Shown here: positions 27,600-37,014 of the stretch, piece by piece
How the letters are laid out: the number at the start of each line of letters is the position of its first letter
How positions within the stretch are numbered: the first letter of the stretch is position 1
Assembly: GCF_004345855.1 (NCBI RefSeq)
Contig: NZ_SLXN01000004.1
Location: 124,001 to 188,000, forward strand
Source: Sphingomonas sp. BK235
GTDB taxonomy: Bacteria > Pseudomonadota > Alphaproteobacteria > Sphingomonadales > Sphingomonadaceae
Length of the DNA: 64,000 bases
Direction: 5' to 3'
The notes under the pieces: model-generated
What the model was told of the DNA's origin: nothing
What the model saw: only the letters and a program-made list of their open reading frames with translations
The model's database searches: none
Program-made: the position numbers and the translations under genes

Positions 27600-28903
27600 G
27601 CACCAACCCCGCCACCCCCCTCAGCGCCGCGCCGAGCGGCTTCTTCGACCGCGGCCTGGCCGAGGCCGACCCCGCGGTGTTCGCCGGCGTGGAACATGAG
27701 CTGACCCGCGAGCAGACCCAGATCGAGCTGATCGCGAGCGAGAATATCGTCAGCCGCGCGGTGCTCGAGGCGCAGGGCTCGGTGTTCACCAACAAATATG
27801 CGGAAGGGTACCCGGGCAAGCGCTATTATCAGGGCTGCCACCCGTCGGACGAGGTCGAGCAGCTCGCGATCGACCGCGCCAAGCAGCTGTTCGGCTGCGG
27901 CTTCGTCAACGTCCAGCCGCATTCGGGGGCGCAGGCCAACGGCGCGGTGATGCTCGCGCTGGCCAAGCCGGGCGACACGATCCTGGGGCTCAGCCTCGAC
28001 GCCGGCGGTCACCTCACCCATGGCGCGCGCGCGGCGCTGAGCGGCAAGTGGTTCAACGCGGTGCAGTACGGCGTCGACGCCGAGACGCACCTGATCGACT
28101 ATGACGCGGTCGAGCGGCTCGCCGCCGAGCACAAGCCCCGCGTGATCATCGCGGGCGGTTCGGCCTATCCGCGCCACATCGACTTCGCGCGCTTCCGCGC
28201 CATCGCCGACCAGGTCGGCGCGACCTTCATGGTCGACATGGCCCATTTCGCGGGTCTGGTCGCGGGCGGCGTCCACCCGACCCCGTTCGGCCACGCCCAC
28301 GTCGTCACCACCACCACGCACAAGACGCTGCGCGGCCCGCGCGGCGGCATGATCCTGACCGACGACGAGGCGATCGCCAAGAAGATCAACTCGGCGGTCT
28401 TCCCCGGGCTGCAGGGCGGCCCGCTGATGCACGTCATCGCCGCCAAGGCGGTGGCGTTCGGCGAGGCGCTGCGCTCCGAGTTCCGCGGCTATGCCGCCGC
28501 GGTGGTGGAGAATGCCAAGGTGCTGGCGGCGACGCTCAAGGAGCGCGGCGCCGACCTGGTCTCGGGCGGCACCGACACGCATCTCGCGCTGGTCGATCTC
28601 ACCCCGCTCGGCGTCACCGGCCGCGACGCCGACGAGGCGCTGGAACGCGCGGGCATCACCTGCAACAAGAACGGCATCCCCAACGATCCTTTGCCCCCGG
28701 TCAAGACCAGCGGCATCCGCGTCGGCTCGCCCGCGGGCACGACGCGCGGCTTCGGCACGGGCGAGTTCCGCGAGATCGGCAACATGGTGGCCGACGTGCT
28801 CGACGGGCTGGCGCAGAAGGGCGAGGCGGGGGACCCGCAGGTCGAGGCGAGCGTTCGGGACCGCGTGCGTGCGCTGTGCGCGCGTTTCCCGATCTATCAG
28901 TAA
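27596..28903 (+). CDS. glyA: Serine hydroxymethyltransferase
   Basis: This 435-residue PLP enzyme converts serine and tetrahydrofolate to glycine and methylene-tetrahydrofolate, the main one-carbon source. The PLP lysine lies in [14 protein letters not shown] (K243). [11 protein letters not shown], the [14 protein letters not shown] segment and the C-terminal [15 protein letters not shown] are intact. A strong AAGGAG site inside the rpiB end and the ATGA overlap argue for coupled translation. It also supplies the thymidylate branch of DNA precursor synthesis, in keeping with nrdR nearby. Confidence 0.98.
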   Translation: MSTNPATPLSAAPSGFFDRGLAEADPAVFAGVEHELTREQTQIELIASENIVSRAVLEAQGSVFTNKYAEGYPGKRYYQGCHPSDEVEQLAIDRAKQLFGCGFVNVQPHSGAQANGAVMLALAKPGDTILGLSLDAGGHLTHGARAALSGKWFNAVQYGVDAETHLIDYDAVERLAAEHKPRVIIAGGSAYPRHIDFARFRAIADQVGATFMVDMAHFAGLVAGGVHPTPFGHAHVVTTTTHKTLRGPRGGMILTDDEAIAKKINSAVFPGLQGGPLMHVIAAKAVAFGEALRSEFRGYAAAVVENAKVLAATLKERGADLVSGGTDTHLALVDLTPLGVTGRDADEALERAGITCNKNGIPNDPLPPVKTSGIRVGSPAGTTRGFGTGEFREIGNMVADVLDGLAQKGEAGDPQVEASVRDRVRALCARFPIYQ

Positions 28904-28915
28904 GGAGGTTCGCCG

Positions 28916-29113
28916 ATGGCGTCGATCGACGAGAAGGCCCGCGAGGTGCAGAGCAACGTCCAGGGCACGCCCGGGCTGGGCAAGAGCATGGCCAAATGGG
29001 GCGCGCTCGGCGCAGTGGTCGCCATCCCGGTGCCCTTCATCGGCCCGGTGTTCGGCGCGATCGCGGGCGCGGCCTATGCCTATCACAAGGGCACCAAGAA
29101 AAGCGGTCTGTGA
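28916..29113 (+). CDS. Small glycine-rich membrane protein of unknown function
   Basis: This 65-residue protein has a strong AAGGAGG ribosome site seven bases before its ATG, overlapping the end of glyA. A short charged N-terminus precedes a glycine and alanine-rich hydrophobic segment, ALGAVVAIPVPFIGPVFGA and IAGAAYAYH, with GXXXG-like spacing, and a basic tail KGTKKSGL. It is probably a small inner-membrane protein. It lies between glyA and nrdR on the same strand; I do not recognise a family. Confidence 0.75.
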   Translation: MASIDEKAREVQSNVQGTPGLGKSMAKWGALGAVVAIPVPFIGPVFGAIAGAAYAYHKGTKKSGL

Positions 29114-29145
29114 GCGCCGCGCAGCGGGACGGGTGAAGGACTGAG

Positions 29146-29610
29146 ATGCGCTGCCCGTTCTGCGGCCATGACGCGAGCCAGGTGAAGGACAGCCGCCCCA
29201 CCGACGACGGGGCGGCGATCCGGCGTCGGCGCCAGTGCGAGGGCTGCGCCGCGCGCTTCACCACCTTCGAGCGGATCCAGCTGCGCGAGCTGACCGTGGT
29301 GAAGAGCGAGCATCGCCGCGAGCCGTTCGACCGCGAGAAGCTGCTCCGCTCGGTGTCGATCGCGGCGCGCAAGCGCCCGGTCGAGCCGATCCAGCTCGAG
29401 AAACTGGTGAGCGGCATCCAGCGCCAGCTCGAGACCAGCGGCGACGCCGAGGTCTCGGCCAAGCGCATCGGCGAGATGGTGATGGACGGGCTCAAGGGGC
29501 TCGATTCGGTCGCCTATATCCGCTTCGCCAGCGTCTATCGCGACTTCAGCGAGGCGCGCGACTTCGAGGAATTCGCCGGCACCGTCGAGGAGGCGGGGCG
29601 CGAGGGGTGA
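29146..29610 (+). CDS. nrdR: Transcriptional repressor NrdR
   Basis: This 154-residue regulator of ribonucleotide reductase genes senses adenine nucleotides. The N-terminal zinc ribbon has cysteines at 3, 6, 31 and 34 (MRCPFCGHD and [10 protein letters not shown]), followed by an ATP-cone domain with [19 protein letters not shown]. It ends in the usual [11 protein letters not shown] region. Its likely target nrdA is in this window at 61 kb, with candidate boxes upstream. Confidence 0.97.
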   Translation: MRCPFCGHDASQVKDSRPTDDGAAIRRRRQCEGCAARFTTFERIQLRELTVVKSEHRREPFDREKLLRSVSIAARKRPVEPIQLEKLVSGIQRQLETSGDAEVSAKRIGEMVMDGLKGLDSVAYIRFASVYRDFSEARDFEEFAGTVEEAGREG

Positions 29611-29612
29611 GG

Positions 29613-29899
29613 GCCGGCGCCTGCCTCCGCGGCCGAGAGCGATCGATGCTCGCCCCACCCCCGTCGCTTCCCGACGCGCCTGCCGTTCTCCCCTCCCCGT
29701 TCGGTTCGAGCAGCATTGAGCTTGCCGAGATGCGCCCGTCGAGAACAGGCGCGAGGAGCGAGGGCGGGCGCCTGCCTCCGCGCCGGTCAGCGATCGATGC
29801 TCGCCCCGCCCCCGTCGCTTCCCGACGCGCCTGCCGCTTCCCCATCCCCGTTCGGTTCGAGCAGCATCGAGCTTGCCGAGATGCGCCCGTCGAGAACAT
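29613..29899. repeat. Tandem 151-base duplication after nrdR
   Basis: Two imperfect copies start at about 29613 and 29764 with a constant 151-base offset. Each contains GCGCCTGCCTCCGC, then GATCGATGCTCGCCCC, and ends in the GTTCGGTTCGAGCAGCAT...CGTCGAGAAC hairpin unit. The two copies fill the 298-base gap between nrdR and the GIY-YIG gene. No gene is visible in either frame set. Confidence 0.88.
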
Positions 29900-29908
29900 A
29901 GGCGGGCG

Positions 29909-30988
29909 ATGAGCTTCCACGTCTATATCCTGCGCTGCGCCGACGGCAGCTACTACACCGGGCACACCGACGATCTCGAGCGCCGCGTCGCCGAGCATCA
30001 GGCCGGCACCATCCCCGGCTACACGCACGACCGCCGACCGGTCGAGCTGATGTGGTCGCAGGATTTCCCCACACGCGCCGAGGCGCTGGAACGCGAGCGC
30101 CAGGTGAAGGACTGGTCGCGCAAGAAGAAGGAGGCGCTGTTCCGCGCCGATTGGGAGGTGATCGCGGAGGCGGCGCGTTCTCGACCACGCGTCTCGGCTG
30201 CGCTCGACGCTGGCTCGAACCGAACGGGAGAGGAGCAGGCGATGAACCAGGAGGAGACGCTCGCGCGCCCCACCCCACCCCCCGTCATCGTCCTCGTCCG
30301 CCCGCAGCTCGGCGAGAATATCGGCAAGGCCGCGCGCGCGATGCTGAACTTCGGGCTGACCGAGCTGCGCCTGGTCGCCCCACGCGACGGCTGGCCCAAC
30401 CCGCAGGCCGGCCCCGCCGCCTCGGGCGCCGACGTCGTGCTCGAGCGCGCGCTGGTCTATGACAGCGTCGCCGAGGCGGTCGCCGACTGCGCGCATGTCT
30501 ATGCCACCACGGTGCGCAAGCGCGGCGTCACGAAGCCCGTCGTCACCCCCGAGGTCGCCGCGCGCGCGATCCACGCCGATGCGGGCCGGTCGGCCATCCT
30601 GTTCGGCCCCGAGCGATCGGGGCTCGAGACCGACGACGTCGCGGTGGCGCGGACGATCGTCACCGTGCCGATCAACCCCGCGTTCGGCAGCCTCAACCTC
30701 GCCCAGGCGGTGATCCTCGTCGCCTACGAATGGTCCAAGGGCGAGACGCTCGCCAGCCCGCCCGAGACCGAGATCGACGCCCCCGCGCCGCAGCAGGAAC
30801 TGGACGGCATGATCGCGCAGCTCGACGCGCTGCTCGACGCCGCGGGCTATTTCTTCCCGGCCGATCGCGCGCCCGCGTCGCGTCGCACGCTGCGGACCAT
30901 GCTCACCAAGCCCGCCTGGTCGAGCCAGGAAGTGCGCACGATGCGCGGAGTGCTCTCCGCCCTGGCGCCGCGCCCGCGCCGCGACTGA
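29909..30988 (+). CDS. GIY-YIG nuclease domain reading through in frame into TrmJ
   Basis: The first part (about residues 1-95) is a GIY-YIG domain of the UPF0213 type: FHVYILRCADGSYYTGHTDD, the catalytic arginine region LERRVAEHQ, and the glutamate in RAEALERERQ. Such proteins are normally about 90-100 residues and free-standing. Here there is no stop codon: a hairpin repeat at 30177-30228 bridges the frame into the TrmJ gene, giving a 359-residue open frame. Whether a fused protein is made, or TrmJ starts again at its own site, cannot be read from sequence. The domain start at 29909 is preferred over an upstream ATG inside repeat sequence. Confidence 0.8.
   Translation: MSFHVYILRCADGSYYTGHTDDLERRVAEHQAGTIPGYTHDRRPVELMWSQDFPTRAEALERERQVKDWSRKKKEALFRADWEVIAEAARSRPRVSAALDAGSNRTGEEQAMNQEETLARPTPPPVIVLVRPQLGENIGKAARAMLNFGLTELRLVAPRDGWPNPQAGPAASGADVVLERALVYDSVAEAVADCAHVYATTVRKRGVTKPVVTPEVAARAIHADAGRSAILFGPERSGLETDDVAVARTIVTVPINPAFGSLNLAQAVILVAYEWSKGETLASPPETEIDAPAPQQELDGMIAQLDALLDAAGYFFPADRAPASRRTLRTMLTKPAWSSQEVRTMRGVLSALAPRPRRD
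30177..30228. repeat. Hairpin repeat bridging the GIY-YIG and TrmJ coding regions
   Basis: The sequence GTTCTCGACCACGCGTCTCG through CTCGAACCGAACGGG is an inverted, diverged copy of the unit seen at about 29697-29745 and 29848-29896 (CCCGTTCGGTTCGAGCAGC...GTCGAGAAC). It is translated in frame here and removes any stop codon between the two genes. Confidence 0.75.
30242..30988 (+). CDS. trmJ: tRNA/rRNA 2'-O-methyltransferase TrmJ
   Basis: This 248-residue SPOUT-class methyltransferase modifies the ribose of tRNA position 32. The knotted-fold motifs are visible: VLVRPQLGENIGKAARAMLN near the N-terminus, LFGPERSGLETDDV, and VPINPAFGSLNLAQAVILVAYE. The ATG at 30242 has its own AGGAG site six bases upstream, so independent initiation is likely even though the upstream GIY-YIG frame continues into it. 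The C-terminal helical extension of TrmJ is present (LDALLDAAGYFFPADRAPAS). Confidence 0.92.
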   Translation: MNQEETLARPTPPPVIVLVRPQLGENIGKAARAMLNFGLTELRLVAPRDGWPNPQAGPAASGADVVLERALVYDSVAEAVADCAHVYATTVRKRGVTKPVVTPEVAARAIHADAGRSAILFGPERSGLETDDVAVARTIVTVPINPAFGSLNLAQAVILVAYEWSKGETLASPPETEIDAPAPQQELDGMIAQLDALLDAAGYFFPADRAPASRRTLRTMLTKPAWSSQEVRTMRGVLSALAPRPRRD

Positions 30989-31003
30989 CCGCCCGGACCG
31001 GCG

Positions 31004-31987
31004 TCAGTCGATCCGCGGGCTCTCGGGGCGGCCGCGGACATAAGCGGTCGCGGGCGCGTGGAACGGGAAGCCCGAGGCGGCGACGCGGTTGAGGATCAGC
31101 GGCATCGAACCGTGCCGCGCCTCATTGGCGATCGCGCTGGCGCGCTCGAGCCAGGCCGGGTCGACCAACGTGCCCGACCGCGTCCGCATCAGCGGCCCGC
31201 TCGGCCCGGTCATCGCGGCGATCCGCCGCCGCACCGTGGTATCGGGCAGCGACAGCGCGCGCGCGATCGCGGCGACGCGCACCGCGTGGCTGGGGCGGAA
31301 CCCCGCCGTCGGGTCGATCCGGCCGCCGATCCCGGCGCCCTCGGCGGCGAAGCGCTGGCTGTTGGCATGGAGGATGGCGGAGAAGATCGCCACGTCGACC
31401 GCCTCGGGGAAGAGGTTGCGATTCTGGTCGACCAGCGCGAGCATCAGGTCCAGCACCGCGCACAGCCCGTCGGTGAGCTGGAAGCCGCCCACCGCGCGCA
31501 TCGCGGGCGGCTCGATCGCGCCCTGCGCGCTCGCGTCGGCGACGAAGCGGACGAAACAGTCGCTGGCGTAGCGGATCTTGCCCTGGACATAGGGGCTGCG
31601 CCAGAAGCGCGGCGAGATCGTCACTCCGGCGTCGATGCGGTGGCACAATCCGGTGTCGATCAGCGCGGAGATATGCCGCCGCACCGTCTCGAACGGGCGG
31701 CCGAGCGACAGCGCGGCGGAGTGGATCGATATCGCGCCGTCGCGCCCCGGCTTGGTCAGCGCGGTGCGCATCAGCAGCGCGAGCACGAGGAAGCGGTCGA
31801 CGTTGCCGCGCAGCGGGCGCAGCACCGCCATGTTGATGCTGGTGTGCAGCTCGGCGATCAGCCGCACCTTGGTGTGGACGGGGAGCATGAGGCGAAGCCC
31901 GTGGTGCGCTGGGGGCAAGTCCGGCTGTGGTTGCGCGGCTGACGCGTAATTCGGCACCGAGCTAGTCCTTTCAGATCCAGTAACCAT
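31004..31987 (-). CDS. Putative transcriptional regulator with two winged-helix-like segments
   Basis: This protein of about 327 residues has no family I can name. Two stretches look like recognition-helix segments: ALSLGRPFETVRRHISALID in the first half and ARALSLPDTTVRRRIAAMTG near the C-terminus. Between them is a mostly helical region with FVRFVADASAQGA and AIFSAILHANSQ. It ends in YVRGRPESPRID. The start at 31987 is uncertain; an in-frame ATG at 32092 also lies downstream of the predicted promoter. It is transcribed towards trmJ and has a 345-base gap upstream. Confidence 0.65.
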   Translation of the reverse strand: MVTGSERTSSVPNYASAAQPQPDLPPAHHGLRLMLPVHTKVRLIAELHTSINMAVLRPLRGNVDRFLVLALLMRTALTKPGRDGAISIHSAALSLGRPFETVRRHISALIDTGLCHRIDAGVTISPRFWRSPYVQGKIRYASDCFVRFVADASAQGAIEPPAMRAVGGFQLTDGLCAVLDLMLALVDQNRNLFPEAVDVAIFSAILHANSQRFAAEGAGIGGRIDPTAGFRPSHAVRVAAIARALSLPDTTVRRRIAAMTGPSGPLMRTRSGTLVDPAWLERASAIANEARHGSMPLILNRVAASGFPFHAPATAYVRGRPESPRID

Positions 31988-32117
31988 CGCCGTGAAGACA
32001 GTTCTTCCCTGGATCGAACCAGACGGGCGTCGGCCCTTTCGATGGAACAGCGGTGCCGCCCTGCATGGCAACGCTGTCCGAGCCGGCTCCATCGACTTCG
32101 ATTCGTGGAACAACAAC

Positions 32118-32145
32118 ATTATACGATCGGCGCGCGGCATGTCAT
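32118..32145 (-). promoter_or_regulatory. Promoter of the putative HTH regulator gene
   Basis: On the minus strand, ATGACA and a perfect TATAAT are 16 bases apart, giving a start near 32,110 and a leader of about 120 bases to the ATG at 31987. The surrounding DNA is unusually AT-rich for this window. Nothing else is visible in the 31,988-32,332 gap. Confidence 0.6.
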
Positions 32146-32332
32146 GCTCTTTGGGTACCCAATCTGGTTGGTTACAGAACTCTCATGTGGGCGCTGCGCG
32201 CGACCTGCCGGGCAAGCCGCTGACGACGCGCGCTTTCGCCGCGCACGATGGTTGGGCGCCGGCGTGATCGCCGACGCCCGCGCGGTCGCCGCGCCGCGCC
32301 GCGCGGGCGCGCGGCCGGCTAAGTGGTTCAGA

Positions 32333-33652
32333 TCACTCGGCTGGTTGCGGCAGCGCGCGCGCGTCGGCGCGCCCGTCGAGCGCGGCGGCGAGCTGGTCGC
32401 GGTCGAGCTTGTTCTCCCAGCGCGCCACCACGATCGCGGCCACCGCATTGCCGACGAAATTGGTCAGGCTGCGGCACTCGCTCATGAAGCGGTCGACGCC
32501 GAGGATCAGCGCCATGCCCGCGACCGGCACGGTCGGGACGATCGACAGCGTCGCCGCCAGCGTGATGAAGCCCGCGCCGGTCACCCCCGCCGCGCCCTTG
32601 GACGAGAGCATCGCCACCGCGAGCAGCAGCAGCTGCTGACCGAGCGTGAGGTCGACGTTGCACGCCTGCGCGATGAACAGCGCCGCCAGCGTCATATAGA
32701 TGTTGGTGCCGTCGAGGTTGAACGAATAGCCCGTCGGCACCACCAGCCCGACCACGCCGCGATCGCACCCCGCCGCCTCCAGCTTGGTGAGCAGCCCCGG
32801 CAGCGCCGGCTCGGACGAGGAGGTGCCGAGCACCAGCAGCAGCTCGCCCTTGAGATAGGCGATCAGCCGCAGGATCGAGAAACCGTGCAGCCGCGCCACC
32901 ACGCCCAGCACGCCCAGCACGAAGATCAGCGAGGTGGCGTAGAAGGTCAGCACCAGCCCGCCGAGATTGACCAGGCTGCCCGCGCCATATTTGCCGACGG
33001 TGAAGGCGATCGCGCCGAACGCGCCGATCGGCGCGACCCGCATCAGGATCGCCACCACCTTGAAGACGACGAGGTTGAGCCGCTCGATCACGTCGAGCAA
33101 CGGCCGCGCCGGCTCGCCGACCAGGCTGATCGACACGCCGAACAGGATCGCGACCAGCAACACCTGGAGGATATTGTCCTGCGCCAGCGCGGAGACGAGC
33201 GTGGTGGGGATGATCGCGAGCAGGAAGCCGACCAGCGAGGTCTCGTGCGCCTTGGCGGCATAATCCTTCACCGCACCGGTATCGAGCGTGGCGGGATCGA
33301 CGTTCATCCCCGCGCCGGGCTGGACGACATTGGCGACGACCAGCCCGACGACCAGCGCCAGCGTCGAGAAGAACAGGAAATAGCCGAACGCCTTGAGCGC
33401 GATCCGCCCGGCCGAGCGCAGCTCGCTCAGCCCCGCGATGCCGCTCACCAGGGTGAGGAAGATGACGGGCGCGATCACCATCTTCACCAGCTTGATGAAG
33501 GCGTCGCCCAGCGGCTTGAGCGCGGCGCCGAGCGTCGGGTGGAAATGGCCGAGCAGCGCGCCCGCGACGATGGCGATCAGCACCTGGACATAGAGGTGCT
33601 GGTAGAAGGGACGCGGCGCGGGCGGCGGCGCGGCGGCGGGGATGACGGTCAT
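32333..33652 (-). CDS. dctA: C4-dicarboxylate transporter DctA
   Basis: This 439-residue inner-membrane symporter of the DAACS (glutamate/dicarboxylate) family imports succinate, fumarate and malate with protons. Features are [20 protein letters not shown] in the third helix, the serine-rich re-entrant loop [14 protein letters not shown], and the substrate and cation motif [20 protein letters not shown]. Length matches DctA. It is monocistronic; no dctBD two-component pair is in the window. The preceding 648-base gap holds a repeat cluster. Confidence 0.93.
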   Translation of the reverse strand: MTVIPAAAPPPAPRPFYQHLYVQVLIAIVAGALLGHFHPTLGAALKPLGDAFIKLVKMVIAPVIFLTLVSGIAGLSELRSAGRIALKAFGYFLFFSTLALVVGLVVANVVQPGAGMNVDPATLDTGAVKDYAAKAHETSLVGFLLAIIPTTLVSALAQDNILQVLLVAILFGVSISLVGEPARPLLDVIERLNLVVFKVVAILMRVAPIGAFGAIAFTVGKYGAGSLVNLGGLVLTFYATSLIFVLGVLGVVARLHGFSILRLIAYLKGELLLVLGTSSSEPALPGLLTKLEAAGCDRGVVGLVVPTGYSFNLDGTNIYMTLAALFIAQACNVDLTLGQQLLLLAVAMLSSKGAAGVTGAGFITLAATLSIVPTVPVAGMALILGVDRFMSECRSLTNFVGNAVAAIVVARWENKLDRDQLAAALDGRADARALPQPAE

Positions 33653-34060
33653 GAACCTCTCCTGCGTCCGGCGTTCGGACGTCTCGTGGCGGCAGGATAG
33701 GCGCGTCGCGGTGGCGCGTCAGCACCGCCGCGGCGGCGCCACGAAAATGGCGGAAAAGCACGGGTTACACGCGACGGTCGCGGTGTCGGGGGGTGCGCGC
33801 CGTGCGGGAATCCGCCGCGCCGGCGGGGGCGGCGTGCCGAACTTCGCGCGATCTCGCCCCACCCCGACGCGGACGAGCGGCGCCCATCGACCGTGCGCGC
33901 GGGCGCGAGGCGCCGCGAGCTTCATGGTCGTCGCGCCAAGGCTGAGCCATCGACGCTGAAGCGTCCTCCGGCGAACGCCGGAACCCCCGGGGTCGCGAGG
34001 ATAGCGCTCGTATTACCGGCCTCCTGCTCGCGCGAGACCTTGGCGAGACTGCTAGAACCT

Positions 34061-34263
34061 CGTCATCCCGGGCTCGACCCGGGATCCATCGCGCCGCGCG
34101 AGCCGCCTGCGTTGCTCTCGCGGCATCATGGATCCCGGCTCAAGCCCGGGATGACGATGATGAAAGACTAAGCCGCCTTTTGAGGCCGGATCCATGGTGC
34201 CGCAGAAACAATGATCTAGGCGTATGCGGCACGGTGGATCCCGGGTCGAGCCCGGGATGACGA
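34061..34263. repeat. GTCATCCCGG element plus a partial second element
   Basis: A complete palindrome (34062-34155) starts CGTCATCCCGGGCTCGACCC. It is followed by a spacer with GCCGCCTTTTGAGGCC, related to the AAAAGG unit seen elsewhere, and then a second, eroded element ending GAGCCCGGGATGACG at 34263. It begins 410 bases upstream of dctA and ends 38 bases beyond the pepN stop codon. The rest of the gap (33,653-34,060) shows no gene. Confidence 0.88.
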
Positions 34264-34300
34264 GGTGGTCCCGCCGGCGCAGGAGCGCGACAGGGTGTGG

Positions 34301-36895
34301 CTAGCCCTCGAGGCTCTTCGACGCCTGTTCGAACAGATCCCTGCTGATTCCCGGCGTGGCGACGATCCGCTCGAGCTCGGCGCGCATCAGCGCGGCGCGC
34401 GCGGGATCGAAGCGGCGCCAGCGCCCCAGCGGCGGCAGCAGCCGCGCCGAGGTCTGCGGGTTGAGCGGGTCGAGCGCGAGCAACTGGTCGGCGAGCCAGC
34501 GATAGCCCGCCCCGCCCGCGACGTGGAAGGCGCGCTGGTTGACCGCGAAGGCGCCCACCAGCGCGCGCGCGCGATTGGGGTTGGCGAGCGAGAAATCGGG
34601 ATGCCCCGCCAGCTCGGCGACCAGCGCGGGCGTGTCGTCGCGCGACGCCAGCGCCTGGGTCTGGAACCATTTGTCGAGCACGAGCGGATTGTCGGCATAA
34701 CGCGCGTAGAAAGCGGCGAGCGCGGCGGCGCGTTCGTCGGAATGGCCGCTCGCCAGCGCGGTGAGCGCGCCCTGGCGATCGGTCATATTGTCCGCCGCGG
34801 CGAACTGCGCCCAGGCCAGCGCGGGCGCATCCGCCGCGCCCCCCGCCTGGACGTAGTGGAGCGCGACGTTGCGCAGCCGCCGCACCCCCTTGGCCGCGGG
34901 CGTATAGGCGTAGGGCGCGCGCTCGCCGAGGTCGCAGGCGGCACGCCAGCGCTGGTCGAGCGCGCGCGCCAGGTCGCGGCGCAGCGCCTCGCGCGCGCGG
35001 AACACCGCCTCGGGATCGACCGTGGCGAGCTGGTCGCCGATGAAATTCTCCGACGGCAGCAGCACCGCCTCGGCGACGAAGGCGCGGTCCAGCGCGGGAT
35101 CGTCGAGCGTGTCCGCGACCGCCTCGACCACCGCGCGATGGTCCGCCGTGCCCTCCACCGTGGCGGCCACGAGCGTGTCGAGCATCAGCTGCTGCATCGC
35201 CTCGTAGCGCGCGAACGGATCGTCGTCGTGGCGCGCGAGAAAGGCGAGGTCCGCGGCGGTGCGGTCGCTCTCGACGATCACCGGCGCGGAGAAGCCGCGG
35301 TTGAGCGAGACGATCGGGCGTTCGGTGACGTCGTCGAAGGCGATGCTCTCGGCGGCGTCGCGCAGCATCACCAGCCGCTCCGCGCCGAGCGGCTGCCCCG
35401 TCGCGCTGCCGAACAGCCGGACCCGCAGCGGCAGGACCTGCGGCGCCTTGCCGCTCTGTCCCGGCGTGTCGGGCACCTTCTGCGCGAGATGGAGCAACGC
35501 GCGCCCGCTGCCCGGCTCGTGCGCGACGCTGGCCGAGACACGCGGCGTGCCCGCCTGGCTGTACCACAAGCGGAACTGCGCGAGATCGGCGCCGCTCGCC
35601 TCCTCCATGCAGCGGACGAAGTCCTCGCAGGTGGCGGCGGTGCCGTCGTGCCGGTCGAAATACAGATCGGCGCCCGCGCGGAAGGCGGCGTCGCCCAGCA
35701 TCGTCGCCAGCATGCGGATCAGCTCGGCGCCCTTGTTGTAGATGGTGGCGGTGTAGAAGTTGCTGATCTCGATATAGCTCTCCGGGCGGACCGGGTGGGC
35801 GAGCGGCCCGGCGTCCTCGGGGAATTGCGCCGCGCGCAGCCCGCGCACGTCCTCGATCCGCTTGACCGCGGGCGAGCCCTGATCGGCGCTGAACGACTGG
35901 TCGCGATAGACGGTGAAGCCTTCCTTGAGGCTGAGCTGGAACCAGTCGCGGCAGGTGACGCGATTGCCCGACCAATTGTGGAAATATTCGTGCGCCACCA
36001 CCGCGGCGATCGCGTCGTAATCGTAATCGGTCGCGGTGTCGGGATCGGCGAGGATGTAGCGGCTGTTGAAGATGTTCAGCCCCTTGTTCTCCATCGCGCC
36101 GAAATTGAAATCGTCCACCGCGACGATGTTGAACACGTCCAGGTCATATTCGCGGCCGTAGACGCGCTCGTCCCACGCCATCGAGAGCTTGAGCGCGTCG
36201 AGCGCGTGCGCAGTCTTGGGCAGATCGGCGGCGCGCACCCAGATGCCGAGCTGCACCTCGCGTCCCGAGCGCGTGGTGAAGGTGTCGCGATTGACCGCGA
36301 GGTCCCCCGCCACCAGCGCGAACAGGTAGGAGGGCTTGGGAAAGGGATCGTGCCACTCGGCCCAGTGCGTGCCGTCCGCCGCCTCGCCGCTGGCGACGGG
36401 ATCGCCGTTGGCGAGCAGCACCGGATAACGGCGTCGGTCGGCGCTCATCCGCACGCGATAGGTGGCGAGCACGTCGGGGCGGTCGGGGAACCAGGTGATG
36501 CGGCGGAAGCCCTCGGCCTCGCATTGCGTGCACAATATCCCGCCCGAGGCGTAGAGGCCCATCAGCTGGGTGTTGCGATCGGGCGCGATCTCCACCTCGG
36601 TCTCGACCACGTGACGATCGCCCGCGAGCGGGACGACGAGCTGCTCGCCCTCGATCCGCCACGCGCTGCTGGCGACGCCGTCGATCGTGACCGACAGCGG
36701 CACCTGCCCCGCGCCGTCGAGCCGCAGCGGCTGGTCGTGCGCGCCGTTGCGCACCGCGTCGAGCCGCGCGCGGACCCGCGTCAGCGCCGGATCGAGCGCG
36801 ACGTCGAGCGCCACCTCGGGGACGAGCCACGGCGGCGGCGCGTAATCGCGCCGATAGGTGACGGTGGGGGCGGCGGCGGTGGGTCGGACGTCCAT
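34301..36895 (-). CDS. pepN: Aminopeptidase N
   Basis: This 864-residue M1-family zinc aminopeptidase trims N-terminal residues from peptides in the cytoplasm. The substrate motif GAMEN lies at 266-270, the zinc motif HEYFH at 302-306 and the third ligand E325 in LKEGFTVYRD. The C-terminal half is the helical domain of the monomeric PepN type. Length agrees with proteobacterial PepN. No signal peptide is present. It is a single gene, with a repeat cluster at its 3' end and an EAL/GGDEF gene upstream on the same strand. Confidence 0.97.
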   Translation of the reverse strand: MDVRPTAAAPTVTYRRDYAPPPWLVPEVALDVALDPALTRVRARLDAVRNGAHDQPLRLDGAGQVPLSVTIDGVASSAWRIEGEQLVVPLAGDRHVVETEVEIAPDRNTQLMGLYASGGILCTQCEAEGFRRITWFPDRPDVLATYRVRMSADRRRYPVLLANGDPVASGEAADGTHWAEWHDPFPKPSYLFALVAGDLAVNRDTFTTRSGREVQLGIWVRAADLPKTAHALDALKLSMAWDERVYGREYDLDVFNIVAVDDFNFGAMENKGLNIFNSRYILADPDTATDYDYDAIAAVVAHEYFHNWSGNRVTCRDWFQLSLKEGFTVYRDQSFSADQGSPAVKRIEDVRGLRAAQFPEDAGPLAHPVRPESYIEISNFYTATIYNKGAELIRMLATMLGDAAFRAGADLYFDRHDGTAATCEDFVRCMEEASGADLAQFRLWYSQAGTPRVSASVAHEPGSGRALLHLAQKVPDTPGQSGKAPQVLPLRVRLFGSATGQPLGAERLVMLRDAAESIAFDDVTERPIVSLNRGFSAPVIVESDRTAADLAFLARHDDDPFARYEAMQQLMLDTLVAATVEGTADHRAVVEAVADTLDDPALDRAFVAEAVLLPSENFIGDQLATVDPEAVFRAREALRRDLARALDQRWRAACDLGERAPYAYTPAAKGVRRLRNVALHYVQAGGAADAPALAWAQFAAADNMTDRQGALTALASGHSDERAAALAAFYARYADNPLVLDKWFQTQALASRDDTPALVAELAGHPDFSLANPNRARALVGAFAVNQRAFHVAGGAGYRWLADQLLALDPLNPQTSARLLPPLGRWRRFDPARAALMRAELERIVATPGISRDLFEQASKSLEG

Positions 36896-37014
36896 GCGAC
36901 GACTATAGTCGCGCGCGCAACGGGTTCCATGGGAAAGCGCCGGGTCGGCGGCGATGGCGGCGCGCGCGGCGCGTCACCGCCGGTCCGACGCGCCGGCGGC
37001 GTGGTCGCCCCCCG

